From assembly GCA_963575745.1 (NCBI GenBank), contig CAUYUJ010020148.1:48501-112500 (forward strand): 64,000 bases of DNA. Direction: 5' to 3'. Shown piece by piece: positions 51,665-62,480 of the stretch. The stretch comes from Prorocentrum cordatum (Eukaryota; Sar; Dinophyceae; Prorocentrales; Prorocentraceae). Each line of letters begins with the position of its first letter. Within the stretch, counting starts at the first letter, position 1. Made by a program: the position numbers and the translations under genes. Under the pieces are notes generated by a model, which was given only the letters and a program-made list of their open reading frames with translations, made no database searches and was not told the DNA's origin.

Positions 51665-51945
51665 GGGTTCTCGAAGGAGCTCTGGAAGCTCCTGCAAGGA
51701 GCTTCCGAATAGGGGAACAACAAGTCACATAAACATAAAAACTCGGAGGTCCGCGCGGATTTCTCGGATCGGCGCTGGACCCCCCTTCCCTGGCGCACGG
51801 AGCGCGCCAGGGGCGGTGCTGGAGGCGCCGCCGGGGGGGCCCCAGCGCCGATCCGAGAAATCCGCGCGGACCTCCAAGTTTCTATGTTTTATGCCACTTT
51901 CTGTTCCCCTACCGAAGGAGCTTCTGGAGAGCTTCCAGGCAGATG
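51665..51945. mobile_element. About 280-bp palindrome: head-to-head repeat A with AAGCTCC flanks
   Basis: The inner arms (51726-51820 and 51821-51894) are repeat A in opposite orientation: GGAGGTCCGCGCGGATTTCT and its complement. Pairing continues outward through AGGGGAACA and GGAGCTTCC, so arms reach about 130 bp. The centre is a GGCGCC-rich hairpin. Other copies in the window are mostly single arms of this structure. Confidence 0.85.
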
Positions 51946-52223
51946 TCATGGGAAGCGCTTGCACAAGCCCTGCCGGGACACGCTGCAGCTTCAGGCAGGC
52001 CCCGCCGGGGATTCTCCACAGCAGCTGGAACGAGCTCTGGGGCTACACTGCGGTGCCGGCTTCTAATGCTGCAACCCTGCAGCTCTCCGAGGAGCTGTCA
52101 GGGAATCTCGAAATCAATCACCGATTTTCTGAGCTGCGTCCGGCCGTGGCGACCGGGTGGTTTTCTCCGAAGGCCGACTGCCGTTGTCTCACCTCGCCCT
52201 CTTCCGACCTTCCCGCCCGAACT

Positions 52224-52386
52224 GAAGGGGCCCCAGGACACACAAAGAAATACACACAAATAAAAAGATTCCCCGTATTTTCCCATATTTTCAGGGTTTT
52301 TGTCTTCCCCCCCACTTCCCATATTTTGGCATATTTTTCTGGGAATCGACGATTAATTGTGTCTGTGTGTTTCTTTCCCTCCTGAC
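52224..52386 (+). repeat. AT-rich dispersed repeat D, copy 2
   Basis: AAGGGGCCCCAGGACACACA, CCCATATTTTCAGGGTTTTT and GACGATTAATTGTGTCTGTG match copy 1 at 16885-17068 in order and length. Confidence 0.85.
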
Positions 52387-52429
52387 GAACGGCCCCCTGG
52401 TGGTCTTCGAGCCATCTCTCGGGCCTCCT

Positions 52430-52590
52430 GCGGCCTGTCCGGGACGAGCCGGCCCCCCCCCCCCCGGACGCTTCTCGGCGGGGCGCAGTCGCAAGAAGGC
52501 GTCCCGAGGCTGAGGAACCGCCGCGAGTCGACGAGGACGCCTGAAAACCTCGAACCTTGAATCTAGGCTCCGAAGGCCAACCACCGTTGT
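52430..52590 (+). repeat. Dispersed repeat C, long copy
   Basis: GCCTGTCCGGGACGAGCCGG, CTTCTCGGCGGGGCGCAGTC, GGCGTCCCGAGGCTGAGGAA and CCTCGAACCTTGAATCTAGG. A second, partly overlapping relative lies at about 52780-52880. Confidence 0.7.
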
Positions 52591-52919
52591 CTCCGCTTCT
52601 CCGTCTCCCGTTCCGCAGCCTGTCTTGGGAACTCTCCTGCAAAACCTCTGTCTCCCGTTCCGCAACCCAATTTTGGGCTCAGCTTGAGTCCGCCAGGGAC
52701 GATACCGCTACTACTAGTAAGTTGCACCTAGAGTCTGAGGAACATCCGATAAAGAGAAAGCGCGCCCTCCTCTTGCCCTCCTCCCGAGGCTCGGAAACCG
52801 TCGCGAGTCGACGAACACGCCCAGAAATCTCGAGCATCGACCCTCGAACCCGAAGGCCAACCACAGCTGTCCCAACTGGAGGCTTCCCGAATGGGTTCCG
52901 AGAGGATGGGGTCGGAGGT

Positions 52920-53050
52920 TCGCGCCGCATCGCCAACGCATCGCCGATGCATCAGCAATGCATCGCCGATGTCGGCGCCGTCGGCGTGGAAATTCTGGGG
53001 CTCCACATCGAGCCGCATCGACGCTGCATCGACGCTGCGGCGCGGTCCTC
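52920..53050 (+). repeat. Short ATCGCCGATGC direct repeats
   Basis: GCATCGCCAACGCATCGCCGATGCATC and related words at 9 to 12 bp spacing, then CATCGACGCTGCATCGACGC. Confidence 0.7.
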
Positions 53051-53219
53051 CGACCCCATCTTGGAGGCCTGGTTCAAGTCATCCTCCTCCGACCCTCAGA
53101 CCCTCTGCACCTAGAAGGGGTGAGGACGGGAGGCACAACGTAGCGCCTCCCACCCCCCAGACTGTGGTGCCAGACGCACTGCGGCAGTGCCGGGGACGCA
53201 CTGAGGGGGGGAGCGTTGC

Positions 53220-54100
53220 GTGATGGGGGGGGGGGGGAGGGTAGGGGGCACAACGCGCGCTATGGCCCAGAGGGTAACAGAAACAATCTCCAGGATCCGG
53301 GTCCGAACAGCGAGGTCCGAGGACCCAGGATCGACGCCCTTCCCGAGGAGCCGCCTCGGGCGCTCGCCCTCCTCCCGCCCGCCGCCCCTGCGGCGCCCCC
53401 CCCCCCTGCCCTCCCCGCGCCGGCCCAGCGGCCCGCGGCCTCGGCCTCCGACGGCTCCGCGCCGTCGCTGCCCGACGCGCGGGGGTCCAGCGACGAGCGC
53501 CTCGCAGGGGGGGGGCGGCGCCCGGGCCACCCTCGCGCGGGTGGCGCGCGCGGGCCGGGGAGACGCAGGACCTGGGCTCGGGAGGCCAGCTCCAGCGCGA
53601 CTCTCCACGACCTGTGGAGTCCCACTGGAAGAAGCTCTGACAGCTCTCGAGGGGAGCTTCCGAGGGAGCTTCCGGAGAGCTCGACAACACACGTCTTGGG
53701 AAACGCGTCGACGAGGCCTCTCGGGACACGCTGCAAGTTCGCGCAGGGCGCAGCGGCGGGCTCAACGTCGGCGCGATCCTTCACGGTGTCGTCAAAGGGT
53801 GCGCAGTGCGTACGAAAAAAGGGTCCACGGTCGGTCGGGGATGTGGCTCGGGGTGGCGGGCCCGGGCCGCCCTCGCGCGAGCAGCGCGCACAGGCAGGGT
53901 TGCTTCCTTTCCTGCGCGAGGGCAGGCAGCAGAGCAAAAGGGTTCCGACGGAATCCGGGCCCGACGCGCTCCGCATCCGACGCTGCAGCAGGGGCAGCGA
54001 GGTCCCACAGGCCTAGCTTGGAAGCCATACGGCGGGAGTCGCCCTACAGTGCGCCCCACTGTGGCAGCAAAAACGCTCACAGCATCATGCAGCAGCACAA
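53220..54100. other. GC-rich DNA, no certain gene
   Basis: Long frames on both strands, extending into the ATC array on plus, are composition artefacts. GAGCTTCCGAGGGAGCTTCC near 53650 is a relic of the AAGCTCC modules seen at 51665. Confidence 0.4.
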
Positions 54101-54111
54101 ACGATCACAGC

Positions 54112-54780
<669 letters not shown>

Positions 54781-54964
54781 CAGCAGCAGCAACATCGTCA
54801 TTATCGTCTGGGGGGCGGCGAGCACAAGCAATTTTCTGTCTCACCGCAGACCTTCCGCGCCCACGGCCAACCTCCGTGTGCCATTCTCGAGAAAGCCATG
54901 GCCAACGTCCGCCGCGACGGCACCGGTCCGCGAGCATCGCAGGCTCACGGAGGACGCCCGAGGG

Positions 54965-55032
54965 AGGGGGAGGAGGAGGAAGAGGAGGAGGAGGAGGAGG
55001 AGGAGGAGGAGGAGGAGGAGGAGGAGGAGGAG
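54965..55032 (+). repeat. GAG microsatellite
   Basis: GAG tract with a single GAA interruption near the start. Confidence 0.95.
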
Positions 55033-55060
55033 AAAGCGCTCGGCGCGCACAAGTCGGGGT

Positions 55061-55245
55061 GGAACAAGACTCGGTTTCGGGGGACTCGGGTTGGCCAGAC
55101 GGGGCCGTCAGGGGAATGACGAGACGCAGCCTGAAATTTGACGTGACCTCCCGCTGCAGCAATCCCACGAACACGGGACCGTCGAAATTCAGGATGGGCC
55201 CGTCACATAGCATCGGCCAATCCTAGTTCTGCAGAACTCGAGGCC
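55061..55245. mobile_element. Family K element, copy 3 (diverged)
   Basis: CAAGACTCGGTTTCGGGGGA, AATGACGAGACGCAGCCTGA, CCTCCCGCTGCAG and GGGACCGTCGAAATTC occur in the order seen at 16509. The ends are less well preserved. A GT tract follows at 55264-55285. Confidence 0.6.
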
Positions 55246-55529
55246 TATGTTTCCCCGAGCAGGGTGTGTGTGTGTGTGTGTGTGGCTCGGTGTGTGTTTG
55301 ATGTGGGTCTTCAAAGGAAGGAGAGTTGATGTGTTCATGACCAACAAACAGTATTTCGATTGCCTACTACGCGAGGTGGCCCAAGCAAACGGCACTGACG
55401 CTACCGAATGAGTCACCGGGATCATTACCCCTGGCCGACTAGGCGTCACCCCGACCGTATAGGGGGGGGCCTTCTAATCCAGACCCCATCGCGGCATGAC
55501 AAACACACGACGGGATGTTGTTCAGCTAT

Positions 55530-55810
55530 GTTGTGCTTCCAGGGGCCCTCGACTGGCCTCGGCACCATCAAAAACGAATCGGAATGAAAACCCAGCCCCG
55601 TGGGAAGGGTGCAGACCTCTGAGGGTCCGCGGCATCATGAACAAATCATGACATCGGGGGTCTGGGACTGAAGGGGCCTTCTTGGTGGAAGGGCCCAGGG
55701 GTTTGTCACGAGCCCTTCCTGGAAATCTCCAGCCTGACCCTTCCAAGAAGGCCCGTGCCTTTGAAGAAGCCCCTCGCCCTTCTCAGAAGGCTACCCTTCC
55801 TTCGCGCTGC
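55530..55810 (-). repeat. Reverse repeat B plus AAGGCC modules
   Basis: Repeat B in reverse orientation at about 55540-55650 (GAATGAAAACCCAGCCCCGT, then GGGTGCAGACCTCTG). CTTCCAAGAAGGCC and CTTCTCAGAAGG modules follow at 55740-55800. Confidence 0.6.
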
Positions 55811-56154
55811 CCCCTTGTGTCCGCCGCAGTCCCGTGCTGCCTCAGGGATCGAGGTTCCAGGATCGAGGTCCTTCCCGAGACGCTCCGAAACTCGCCCAGG
55901 AGGGACCTCGCTGTCGTCGTCGCCGTCACCGCCGTCCCTCCCTCCCCCCTTTCGCCCTGATCCTTCCTCGGCCTCCACTCTCGTAATCGCAATCGTAACA
56001 GAAGTCCAAATGCGGCCAGCAGCAACCGAAACTACATGGCTCAAACCAAGATTGAAGAGAGTCGGCAAGGGAGACGCAAGCCCAATGAACTCTGCCGAAG
56101 GGACGGGGGAGCCCAGCTCGGGGCGAGGACCATAGCTCAACTCTGACTCTGAAA

Positions 56155-56265
56155 CGGCCCCGTCCGGGACGATCTGGACACCCCTGGAACGCCTCTCGGC
56201 AAAGCGCAGCCGCTGAAAGCAGCCCGAGGCTGGAACTCCGACGAGAACCTGCGAAAACCCGCGAT
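56155..56265 (+). repeat. Dispersed repeat C, copy
   Basis: CGTCCGGGACGATCTGGACA, CGCCTCTCGGCAAAGCGCAG and CCCGAGGCTGGAACTCCG follow the family order. Confidence 0.65.
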
Positions 56266-56884
56266 TCGCGATCGATGCGCCCCCCGCCCGAACCATACTT
56301 CCGAACTCGCAATCGCTCCGACGCCCATTACCCGTGCATTTCTCGATCTCGTGTGCGTGCATTTTCTCGCGAGATGATCCAAAATGCTCCTCGTGGAGGA
56401 ACCAACGATACCGCTACTTACCGCTACTCCCCGGACCTCTCGCGGGGTGCGTTGTGACCAGGGTCTCGAGGCGAATCCAGCGGTGGCGACCAGGGCCTCC
56501 GAGGAGGCCCGAAAAGGGGGAGCATTTTTGTTTCCTCCGACTTGCGCGACGATGCTTCGCGCCTTGTCGAATCTGGCACTCCAAATCAGCGTCAATGAAG
56601 TCGAGCTCCGCTTTGCTATGTTCTCGCTTGCAATCTCTTTCTTTTGCCTCGCAACCGACAGGGTGGAACAGTATGGGCATTTTTTTTTCCTCCTCTCACC
56701 TCGATGGCCCTCGCCGAGAAACCAGCCACACGCCCGAGCGGTGCTGGGCCAGCGTTGCCCCCGGCCCAACCCCCCCCTCTCCTGCCGCTGCTCCCTCCCC
56801 CTGCGGGCGCCTGCTGCCCCGGAGCCCCGTGTCGACCCTCGGCTCCACCCGGGCCTTCGGGCGCAGCTTGCAGGCCCTGGCGGG

Positions 56885-57060
56885 CGGGAGGGGAGGAGGA
56901 GGAGGAGGAGGAGGAGGAGGAGGAGGAGGAGGAGGAGGAGGAGGAGGAGGAGGAGGCGGAGGAGGAGGAGGAGGAGGAGGAGAGGAGGAGGAGGAGGAGG
57001 AGGAGGAGGAGGAGGAGGAGGAGGAGGAGGAGGAGGAGGAGGAGGAGGAGGAGGAGGCGA
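56885..57060 (+). repeat. GAG microsatellite
   Basis: About 175 bp of nearly pure GGA/GAG with two small phase slips. Confidence 0.95.
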
Positions 57061-57129
57061 GAGGCTCTCAGCGCGCGCGCGGAGGCGCAGGTCGGCGGCG
57101 AGCCAGGGTGGCACGCGAGGGGGGGCGGG

Positions 57130-57275
57130 CCTCCTCCGAAGGCTCGGATGTCCCCGGGCCTGCCGAGAAGTCTTCTGAGCCTTCCCCGAAGACGGAGACA
57201 AAACTTCTCAGAAGGCGCGAGGGGTTCTGAGAAATCCTGCCGCCTTCCGAGAAGGCCTTTTCGTTCTCATTTCCC
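57130..57275. repeat. AAGGC/GCCTT palindrome cluster
   Basis: CTTCTGAGCCTTCCCCGAAG, CTTCTCAGAAGGCGCG and CCGCCTTCCGAGAAGGCC are closely spaced, like the modules at 14325. Confidence 0.65.
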
Positions 57276-57376
57276 TCCTTCCCTCGCCGCCGAGCAGGGG
57301 GAGGAGAGTCCCCCCCTGACGCTTTTGGTGAATTTCGGCCTGCTCCGGTTTTTGCTTTGGCCTCCCGACGCCTCCG

Positions 57377-57919
57377 GTGAACTCCCGCTGGGCCCCTGGG
57401 GGCCTCTGGGGACCTCCAGGGTACAGGATCTGGGGCCCTCTCTTATCCTCCGACCCCCGCTTGCCAGGGGTGACAAGGCGTGAGATGATTGGCCGCCCTC
57501 CTGTATCATTTTGTTTCCAAGACTCTGGTCATGAAATGGTGTTGTGTTCTATCACGCCACATGTTGATTCAGGACCACTGGTAGTCACAGAGCAATTAGT
57601 GATGTTCCATCTGAGGGACATGGGTGGGATCGAGGAGGCAAGCTGTAATGTTACGTCTGCCGCCTGTCTCTATCATATATTTGGGCCTCTGGAGGCCTCT
57701 CTCCAAAGGCATCCGGCAAACTCGAGATACCTCATGAGTAAGGGAGGGACTGATGATGAGGAGGACGAGGAAGGAGGTTGCCGGTTAGAATGTTGCAGTT
57801 TCTGCTCCTGGAGGCCCAGAGAACATCAACTCGCACTCGTGAGACCTCTGCGACCTTCGCCTTGCAGGGGCACCGCAAGCATTGCTAATCACGGCTTGCC
57901 GCAACCCAATGGACGCTGA
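57377..57919 (+). CDS. Weak candidate open frame
   Basis: Between about 57515 and 57760 the plus frame reads FCFQDSGHEMVLCSITPHVD, then SGPLVVTEQLVMFHLRDMGG and ASCNVTSAACLYHIFGPLEA. It is protein-like but, unlike the other candidates, has no G/C bias at codon position 3. No splice border or domain supports it, so it may be chance in a less GC-rich stretch. Confidence 0.15.
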   Translation: MNSRWAPGGLWGPPGYRIWGPLLSSDPRLPGVTRREMIGRPPVSFCFQDSGHEMVLCSITPHVDSGPLVVTEQLVMFHLRDMGGIEEASCNVTSAACLYHIFGPLEASLQRHPANSRYLMSKGGTDDEEDEEGGCRLECCSFCSWRPREHQLALVRPLRPSPCRGTASIANHGLPQPNGR

Positions 57920-58424
57920 GCGCCGCCAGGTGCGGATCCGGCGAATGGGGCAGAAAGAGCGGTTATCTCTTGCCTCCTCGCCTCCTCTCCCTTTCTCCCC
58001 CTCCCCACCCTTCTCTTCCTCTGGCCCAGACCTCCGTGGTCGTGACTTTTGCACGCGGGCCCCAAGAGCTTTCGACGCAACCTTCGGGGCTGGCTTTTGG
58101 TCACAGACGGCTTCCTGGTCCCCTGGGGGCCCAACGACGACCCCTGGGAGAGGCTGCTCCTGTGAACAAAAACTGTGGTCTGTTTTCCCCCCTGGCCCTC
58201 CTCGTGGCCGGTGACGCCAAGAGGATCAGGTTACCCTTGTCAGCGGCGCGCACAGGGGGCGGGGTGGCTTTCTGAGAAGGCGATGCCCTCCCAGAAGGCT
58301 CCTGAGAAGCGACTGGTCCACAGTGGTCCCCTCCAAAAGAAAACACCCGGACCTCTGAGAAGGCCCTCCGTGTGCACCACCTGCGAGCGCCAAGGCGCGT
58401 TCTTCAAAACCTGTAGTATCCCAT

Positions 58425-58720
58425 TGGTTCTTGAACGATTTAGAAATCCTTTTGGACTCTTGGTGCCTCTTGGGGGCATCTTGGAGGCCTCTCAGGGGCC
58501 TCTTGGTGCTGCCGTTGGGCCTTTGAGGAGGCTTCGCAAGCTGTCTTGAGGTGTTCTTGGCCTGTCTGACGCCTTCGGAAACCGTCAGGCTGGGTTCTTC
58601 GAGATCGCTTGGGTCGTATCGAGAGACTCTTGACGGCTCTTGGAACCGCCTTGGTGGCATCTGGGGCTCCTCTTTTGGCTCTCTCGGGCAAGTCGGGGGC
58701 CCTCAAGCAGCTTCAAAGGC
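58425..58720 (-). repeat. P10 array, reverse orientation
   Basis: TCTTGGTGCC, TCTTGGGGGC, TCTTGGAGGCC and TCTTGACGGC at 10 to 12 bp. From here to the window end P10 arrays are reversed relative to those at 2-49 kb. Confidence 0.75.
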
Positions 58721-58742
58721 GGCCGCCAGATTGAGGAGAAGG

Positions 58743-58754
58743 AGTCAGCATCAG

Positions 58755-58792
<38 letters not shown>

Positions 58793-59120
58793 GCATCATC
58801 ATCATCATCAGCAGCATCAGCATCATCATCAACAGCATCAGCATCATCAGCATCAGCATCCCCATCTTCATTCTCATCAGCATCATCATAGACATGATGA
58901 TGTTCGCCACCATTACCATCGTCACCATCATCATCATCATCATCATCACCACCATCACCATTATCATCAACGTCCGCATCCTCAGCGTCGTCACCATCAC
59001 ACTCTTCATCGTCGACGTCGTCGTCACCAGCAACCTCGCAATCATCATGACCACCATAGACCGCATCATCATCATCATCACCACCATGCTCGTCATTCAA
59101 ATTAGTATCACCATGGCCAT
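58743..59120 (+). repeat. ATC microsatellite
   Basis: CATCAT with CAG and CAC variants, more degenerate after 58900. Confidence 0.95.
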
Positions 59121-59179
59121 CATAAAGATCTGCGTCATGAATATCATGATTAGCATCTTTGTCTTGCCGTCGACCAGAT

Positions 59180-59405
59180 GCTCCGAGAGAAGCCTCCAAG
59201 AACATCAGACCTGCTGCGTATGAGGGGTTCGGACGGGCCGTCGGGAGTGAAGGAGTCCGGCATGACGTCGAGTGCGCGCCTCGGGAAGCATAGTCGAGAT
59301 GTGGGGGGCTTGGGACTGACTGTCGGGGGGGTCGTTGAGGCTCCCAGTGTGTCTGTGTGACTCTCTTGGGGTCTCCTTGAGTCCCCTTCGGGGCGTCTAG
59401 AAGAG
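59180..59405 (-). repeat. P10-type unit, reverse orientation
   Basis: GAGAGAAGCCTCCAAGAACATC, GGACGGGCCGTCGGGAGTGA and CTCTTGGGGTCTCCTTGAG align with the unit at 60195-60530. Confidence 0.6.
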
Positions 59406-59407
59406 TG

Positions 59408-60140
59408 TCGCAATGATCGTCGTCATCATCGTCTTCGTGATTGTCATGATGCTGCCATCATCCTCACACTCGTGATCATGATCATGAGCGTCATCATCAC
59501 CACCACCATCATCACCATCACGATCATCCTGACCATGATGGGTATCGACATTGCCATCACTATAACTAGCCATGGTGCCACCATCATCATGATCATGGTC
59601 ATGCTCAGCATCATCGTCACCACCATCATCACCACCACCACTACCATCACCACCACCTTCATCATCACCACCATCACCATCACCATCACTATGAACATCT
59701 TCATCATCACAACCACCATCGTCTACATCATCATCATGATCAACATCATCAGCAGCACCAGCCTCATCATCAGCATTACCATGATCACCATCGCCATCAT
59801 GATCATCAGCATCATCATTAACATCATCGTCATCATCGACATCATCATCATCAGCATCATCAGCATCATCAGCATCAGCATCATCACTATCACTAGTACG
59901 ATCATCATCACTATTCTTGCGATCACAACCACCACCACCATCATGATCACCACCAGCATCATCATGATGATCATCATCATCAGCATCATCAACGGCATCA
60001 TCATCATCAGCATCAGTATCCGCGTCATCACCATCATCACCACCATCATCATCATCATCATCATCATCATCAGACACATCATTGACACCATCACCGTCAC
60101 CACCACATTCGTCACGATCAGCATTACATATCAAATCCAT
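59408..60140 (+). repeat. ATC microsatellite, long and degenerate
   Basis: About 730 bp of ATC/CAC/CAG-type triplets. Several hundred codons are open in more than one frame. It is a microsatellite, not a gene. Confidence 0.95.
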
Positions 60141-60194
60141 TCGTCATGAAAGCGTCATGATGGTGATCATCATTTTCGTGGTCGTCGTGCTGTC

Positions 60195-60530
60195 AGCTGA
60201 TGTTCCTGGAGAGGCCGCCGGGGACATCGGGCTGGCTGCGTGTTGGGGGCTTGGACGGGCTGTCGGGAGTGAAGGATGTTGGCATCCTGGGGGCCTCTTG
60301 GGAGCGTATTGGGAGCCTCTTGGGGGCGTGGTTGGCCGTCTCGGAGCCATCTGGAGCTGTCAGGGATTGTCTGGAGATCGTCTGGGGCCGTCTTGGCGGG
60401 CTCGAGGGCTGCCTCGAGGCCATGTTCGGCCGTCTAGGAGCCATCTTGAAGCGCTTTGGGGGCCCCAGTGGACCGTCTTGGGCCTTCTCTGGTGCTCCTC
60501 TGGGACCTTCCTTGGACCATCTCTGCCGCG
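60195..60530 (-). repeat. P10 array, reverse orientation
   Basis: CTCTTGGGAGCG, CGTCTTGGCGGG and CATCTTGAAGCG at about 10 to 12 bp; shares GGACGGGCTGTCGGGAGTGA with 59226. Confidence 0.8.
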
Positions 60531-60779
60531 GGCCGCTTTCTTTTGTCGTTCTTGCTTTCTCTCTCCTTCCTTTCTTTTGTCATCTCTGCTCCTTCTCTTG
60601 TCTCCTTTTGCGTTCTTTTGTCATCTCTGCTCCTTCCTTTCTTTTGTCGTTCTTGCTTTCTCTGGCCGCGGGCCTCCGACGGCGCAAGGCCCGGCGCCCT
60701 CCGCACGGGTCCCGGGCAGCTGGCCTCCAAAAACCCAGCCGAGGAGACAGGGGGGCGGATAGGAGAGGAGAAGGAGCGG

Positions 60780-60945
60780 GAGCAGGAAGGAGGAGGAGGA
60801 GCAGGGAGGAGGAGGAGGAGGAGGAGGAGGAGGAGGAGGAGGAAGAGGAGCAGGAGCAGGAAGGAGGAGGAGGAGCAGGAGCAGGAAGGAGAAGGAGAAG
60901 GAGAAGGAGCAGGAGCAGGAAGGAGGAGGAGGAGGAGACAGAAAT
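60780..60945 (+). repeat. GGA microsatellite
   Basis: GGA with AGCAGGAGC and GAAGGAGAAG islands; ends about 30 bp before the stop codon of the next gene. Confidence 0.95.
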
Positions 60946-60977
60946 GCTGCCAGGCCGACCCCTGCGAGCGGTTGGCC

Positions 60978-61271
60978 TCAGAGCTTGCCGACCGTCAGCA
61001 TTCGGGCGAGGCCCGCCACGAAGAAGAAGATGAAGAAGACACTGAAGAACAACCCGGCCTTATTCAGCTCCTGCTCCGACCACGCGGCCGCCTGCTCGGG
61101 CACCGCGGCGGCGAGGCCACCGTACACCGCGGCGGCGGCCGTGGCGGCGCCGCCGCGGAGCGCCGGTGCCCGGGAAGCCTCCGCCGTGGGGGGCACGAAG
61201 GCGACGACGGACGCCAGCGTCGCGAGGCCGAGCACGGCAGTGACCAGCAGCGGCGCGGCAGAGCGGGCCAT
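60978..61271 (-). CDS. Small plastid-targeted single-span membrane protein (97 residues)
   Basis: This is a complete frame from an ATG at 61271 to a TGA at 60980-60978. Residues 1-24 (MARSAAPLLVTAVLGLATLA, SVVA) form a signal peptide. FVPP follows at 25-28, the phenylalanine-led motif known from peridinin-plastid leaders. A Ser/Ala/Arg-rich transit region and a second hydrophobic stretch (about 43-57) end in AAAW, which could be a thylakoid-lumen type cleavage site. The predicted mature end is WSEQELNKAGLFFSVFFIFF, then FVAGLARMLTVGKL: one membrane span with a short basic tail. The size and layout resemble small photosystem or cytochrome b6f subunits, but I cannot name which. Codons are strongly G/C-ending. 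The minus strand has GCAG followed by GTGC 19 bases before the ATG, a candidate trans-splice acceptor, and another AG 12 bases further up. No introns are needed. Confidence 0.85.
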   Translation of the reverse strand: MARSAAPLLVTAVLGLATLASVVAFVPPTAEASRAPALRGGAATAAAAVYGGLAAAVPEQAAAWSEQELNKAGLFFSVFFIFFFVAGLARMLTVGKL

Positions 61272-61364
61272 CGGGGCGTCCGAGGGGCACCTGCGGGCGG
61301 GTCTGTGGGCGCAGCGGGGCGGGCCAGAAAAGCAACAAAAAACTTTAGCAACAGTGGCTACGGA

Positions 61365-62295
61365 CCACGCTTGGACCATCCAGAGGCCTCGGAGGCCTCT
61401 CGGGAGCTAAGAGGCGAGGCATTCAAAAGCCGATGGTTTTCCGCAGTTTTTGAATGATGCTGACCTCCGGGGGGCCTCTTGCAAGCATCTTGGGGGCCTC
61501 CAGGGGCCGTCTGGGGGCCATCTTGAGCTGCCTGGAGCCGCCTCGAGGCTAGCTGGGATCGTCTTGGCGGGCTCCAGGGCCGTCTCGAAGCCATCTTCTG
61601 CTGCCGCGGAGCCATCTTGAAGGGTGTTGGGGTTCCCATTCGATAGTCTTGGGCCGCTGGGACTTCTCGTGGGAAATTGTTGGACCAGTCTGAAGCCTGA
61701 GAAGCCCCTCGGAAGCGAAAAAGAGAGTTCCTGAAAAACCTGATGTTTCCCGTAGTTGTTTCAATGGGTTGTTCCCCGTAGTTGTTTCAATGAGTTTCGT
61801 CTCCTGGAGGCCTCTCGGATACTTCTTGGGGATTCTCTGAAGGAACTTTATGGGATCGTCCGGGGGCCATCTGAAGCTGTCCAGGGCTGCCTGGAGGCTA
61901 TCCAGGGCCGTCTTGGCGGTCTCGGAGGCCGTCTCGAAGCCACCTTCGGCCGTCTCGGAGCCACCTTGAAGGTTCTTGGGGGCTCCAATCGACAGTCTTG
62001 GGCCTTCCTGGGGCTCCCCGACTGCCGTCGTTGGACCTTCCTGAGGCCTCATAGGCCCCTTGGAAGCGACGAGGCCAGATCTTGAAAACCATTGATTTCC
62101 CTGAGGTGTTTTGAGGACGTTCACCTCCTGGGAGCCTCTTGGGAGCCTCCTGCGGGCCGTCTTGGGGCCATCTTGAGCTTTCTCGGGCGGTCTGGAAGCC
62201 ATCTGGGGCCATCTGGGAAAGCTCCAGAGCCGTCTTGGACCCTCTGGGGCCGTCTGGAGGGCCACAGTCCACCTGTGGAGGTTTGAGGCACCTGA
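61365..62295 (-). repeat. P10 higher-order repeat of about 350 bp, about 2.7 units
   Basis: Within reverse-orientation P10 sequence, larger landmarks recur. GATGGTTTTCCGCAG, GATGTTTCCCGTAG and GATTTCCCTGAG lie at about 61430, 61742 and 62090. CGATAGTCTTGGGCC and CGACAGTCTTGGGCC lie at about 61640 and 61988. The middle unit also has a tandem copy of CCCGTAGTTGTTTCAATG 26 bp apart. Confidence 0.85.
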
Positions 62296-62324
62296 TCTTG
62301 GCTCCTGGAACGCCTACACCGTAT

Positions 62325-62400
62325 GATGTCTGTCTGTCTTATCTGTCTGTCTGACTGCCTGCCTGTCTGCCTGCCTGTCTGTCTGTCTGTGTGTGTGACA

Positions 62401-62478
<78 letters not shown>

Positions 62479-62480
62479 AT
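62325..62480 (+). repeat. TGTC tetranucleotide array
   Basis: CTGT repeats, pure for about 80 bp (62399-62478) after a degenerate CTGC/CTGT start. Confidence 0.97.

Noticed and set aside
56414-56680. Charged minus-strand frame with CEAKERDCKREHSKAELDF
   Set aside because: No splice borders and no G/C bias at codon position 3; the opposite strand is also open. It is possible but unsupported.
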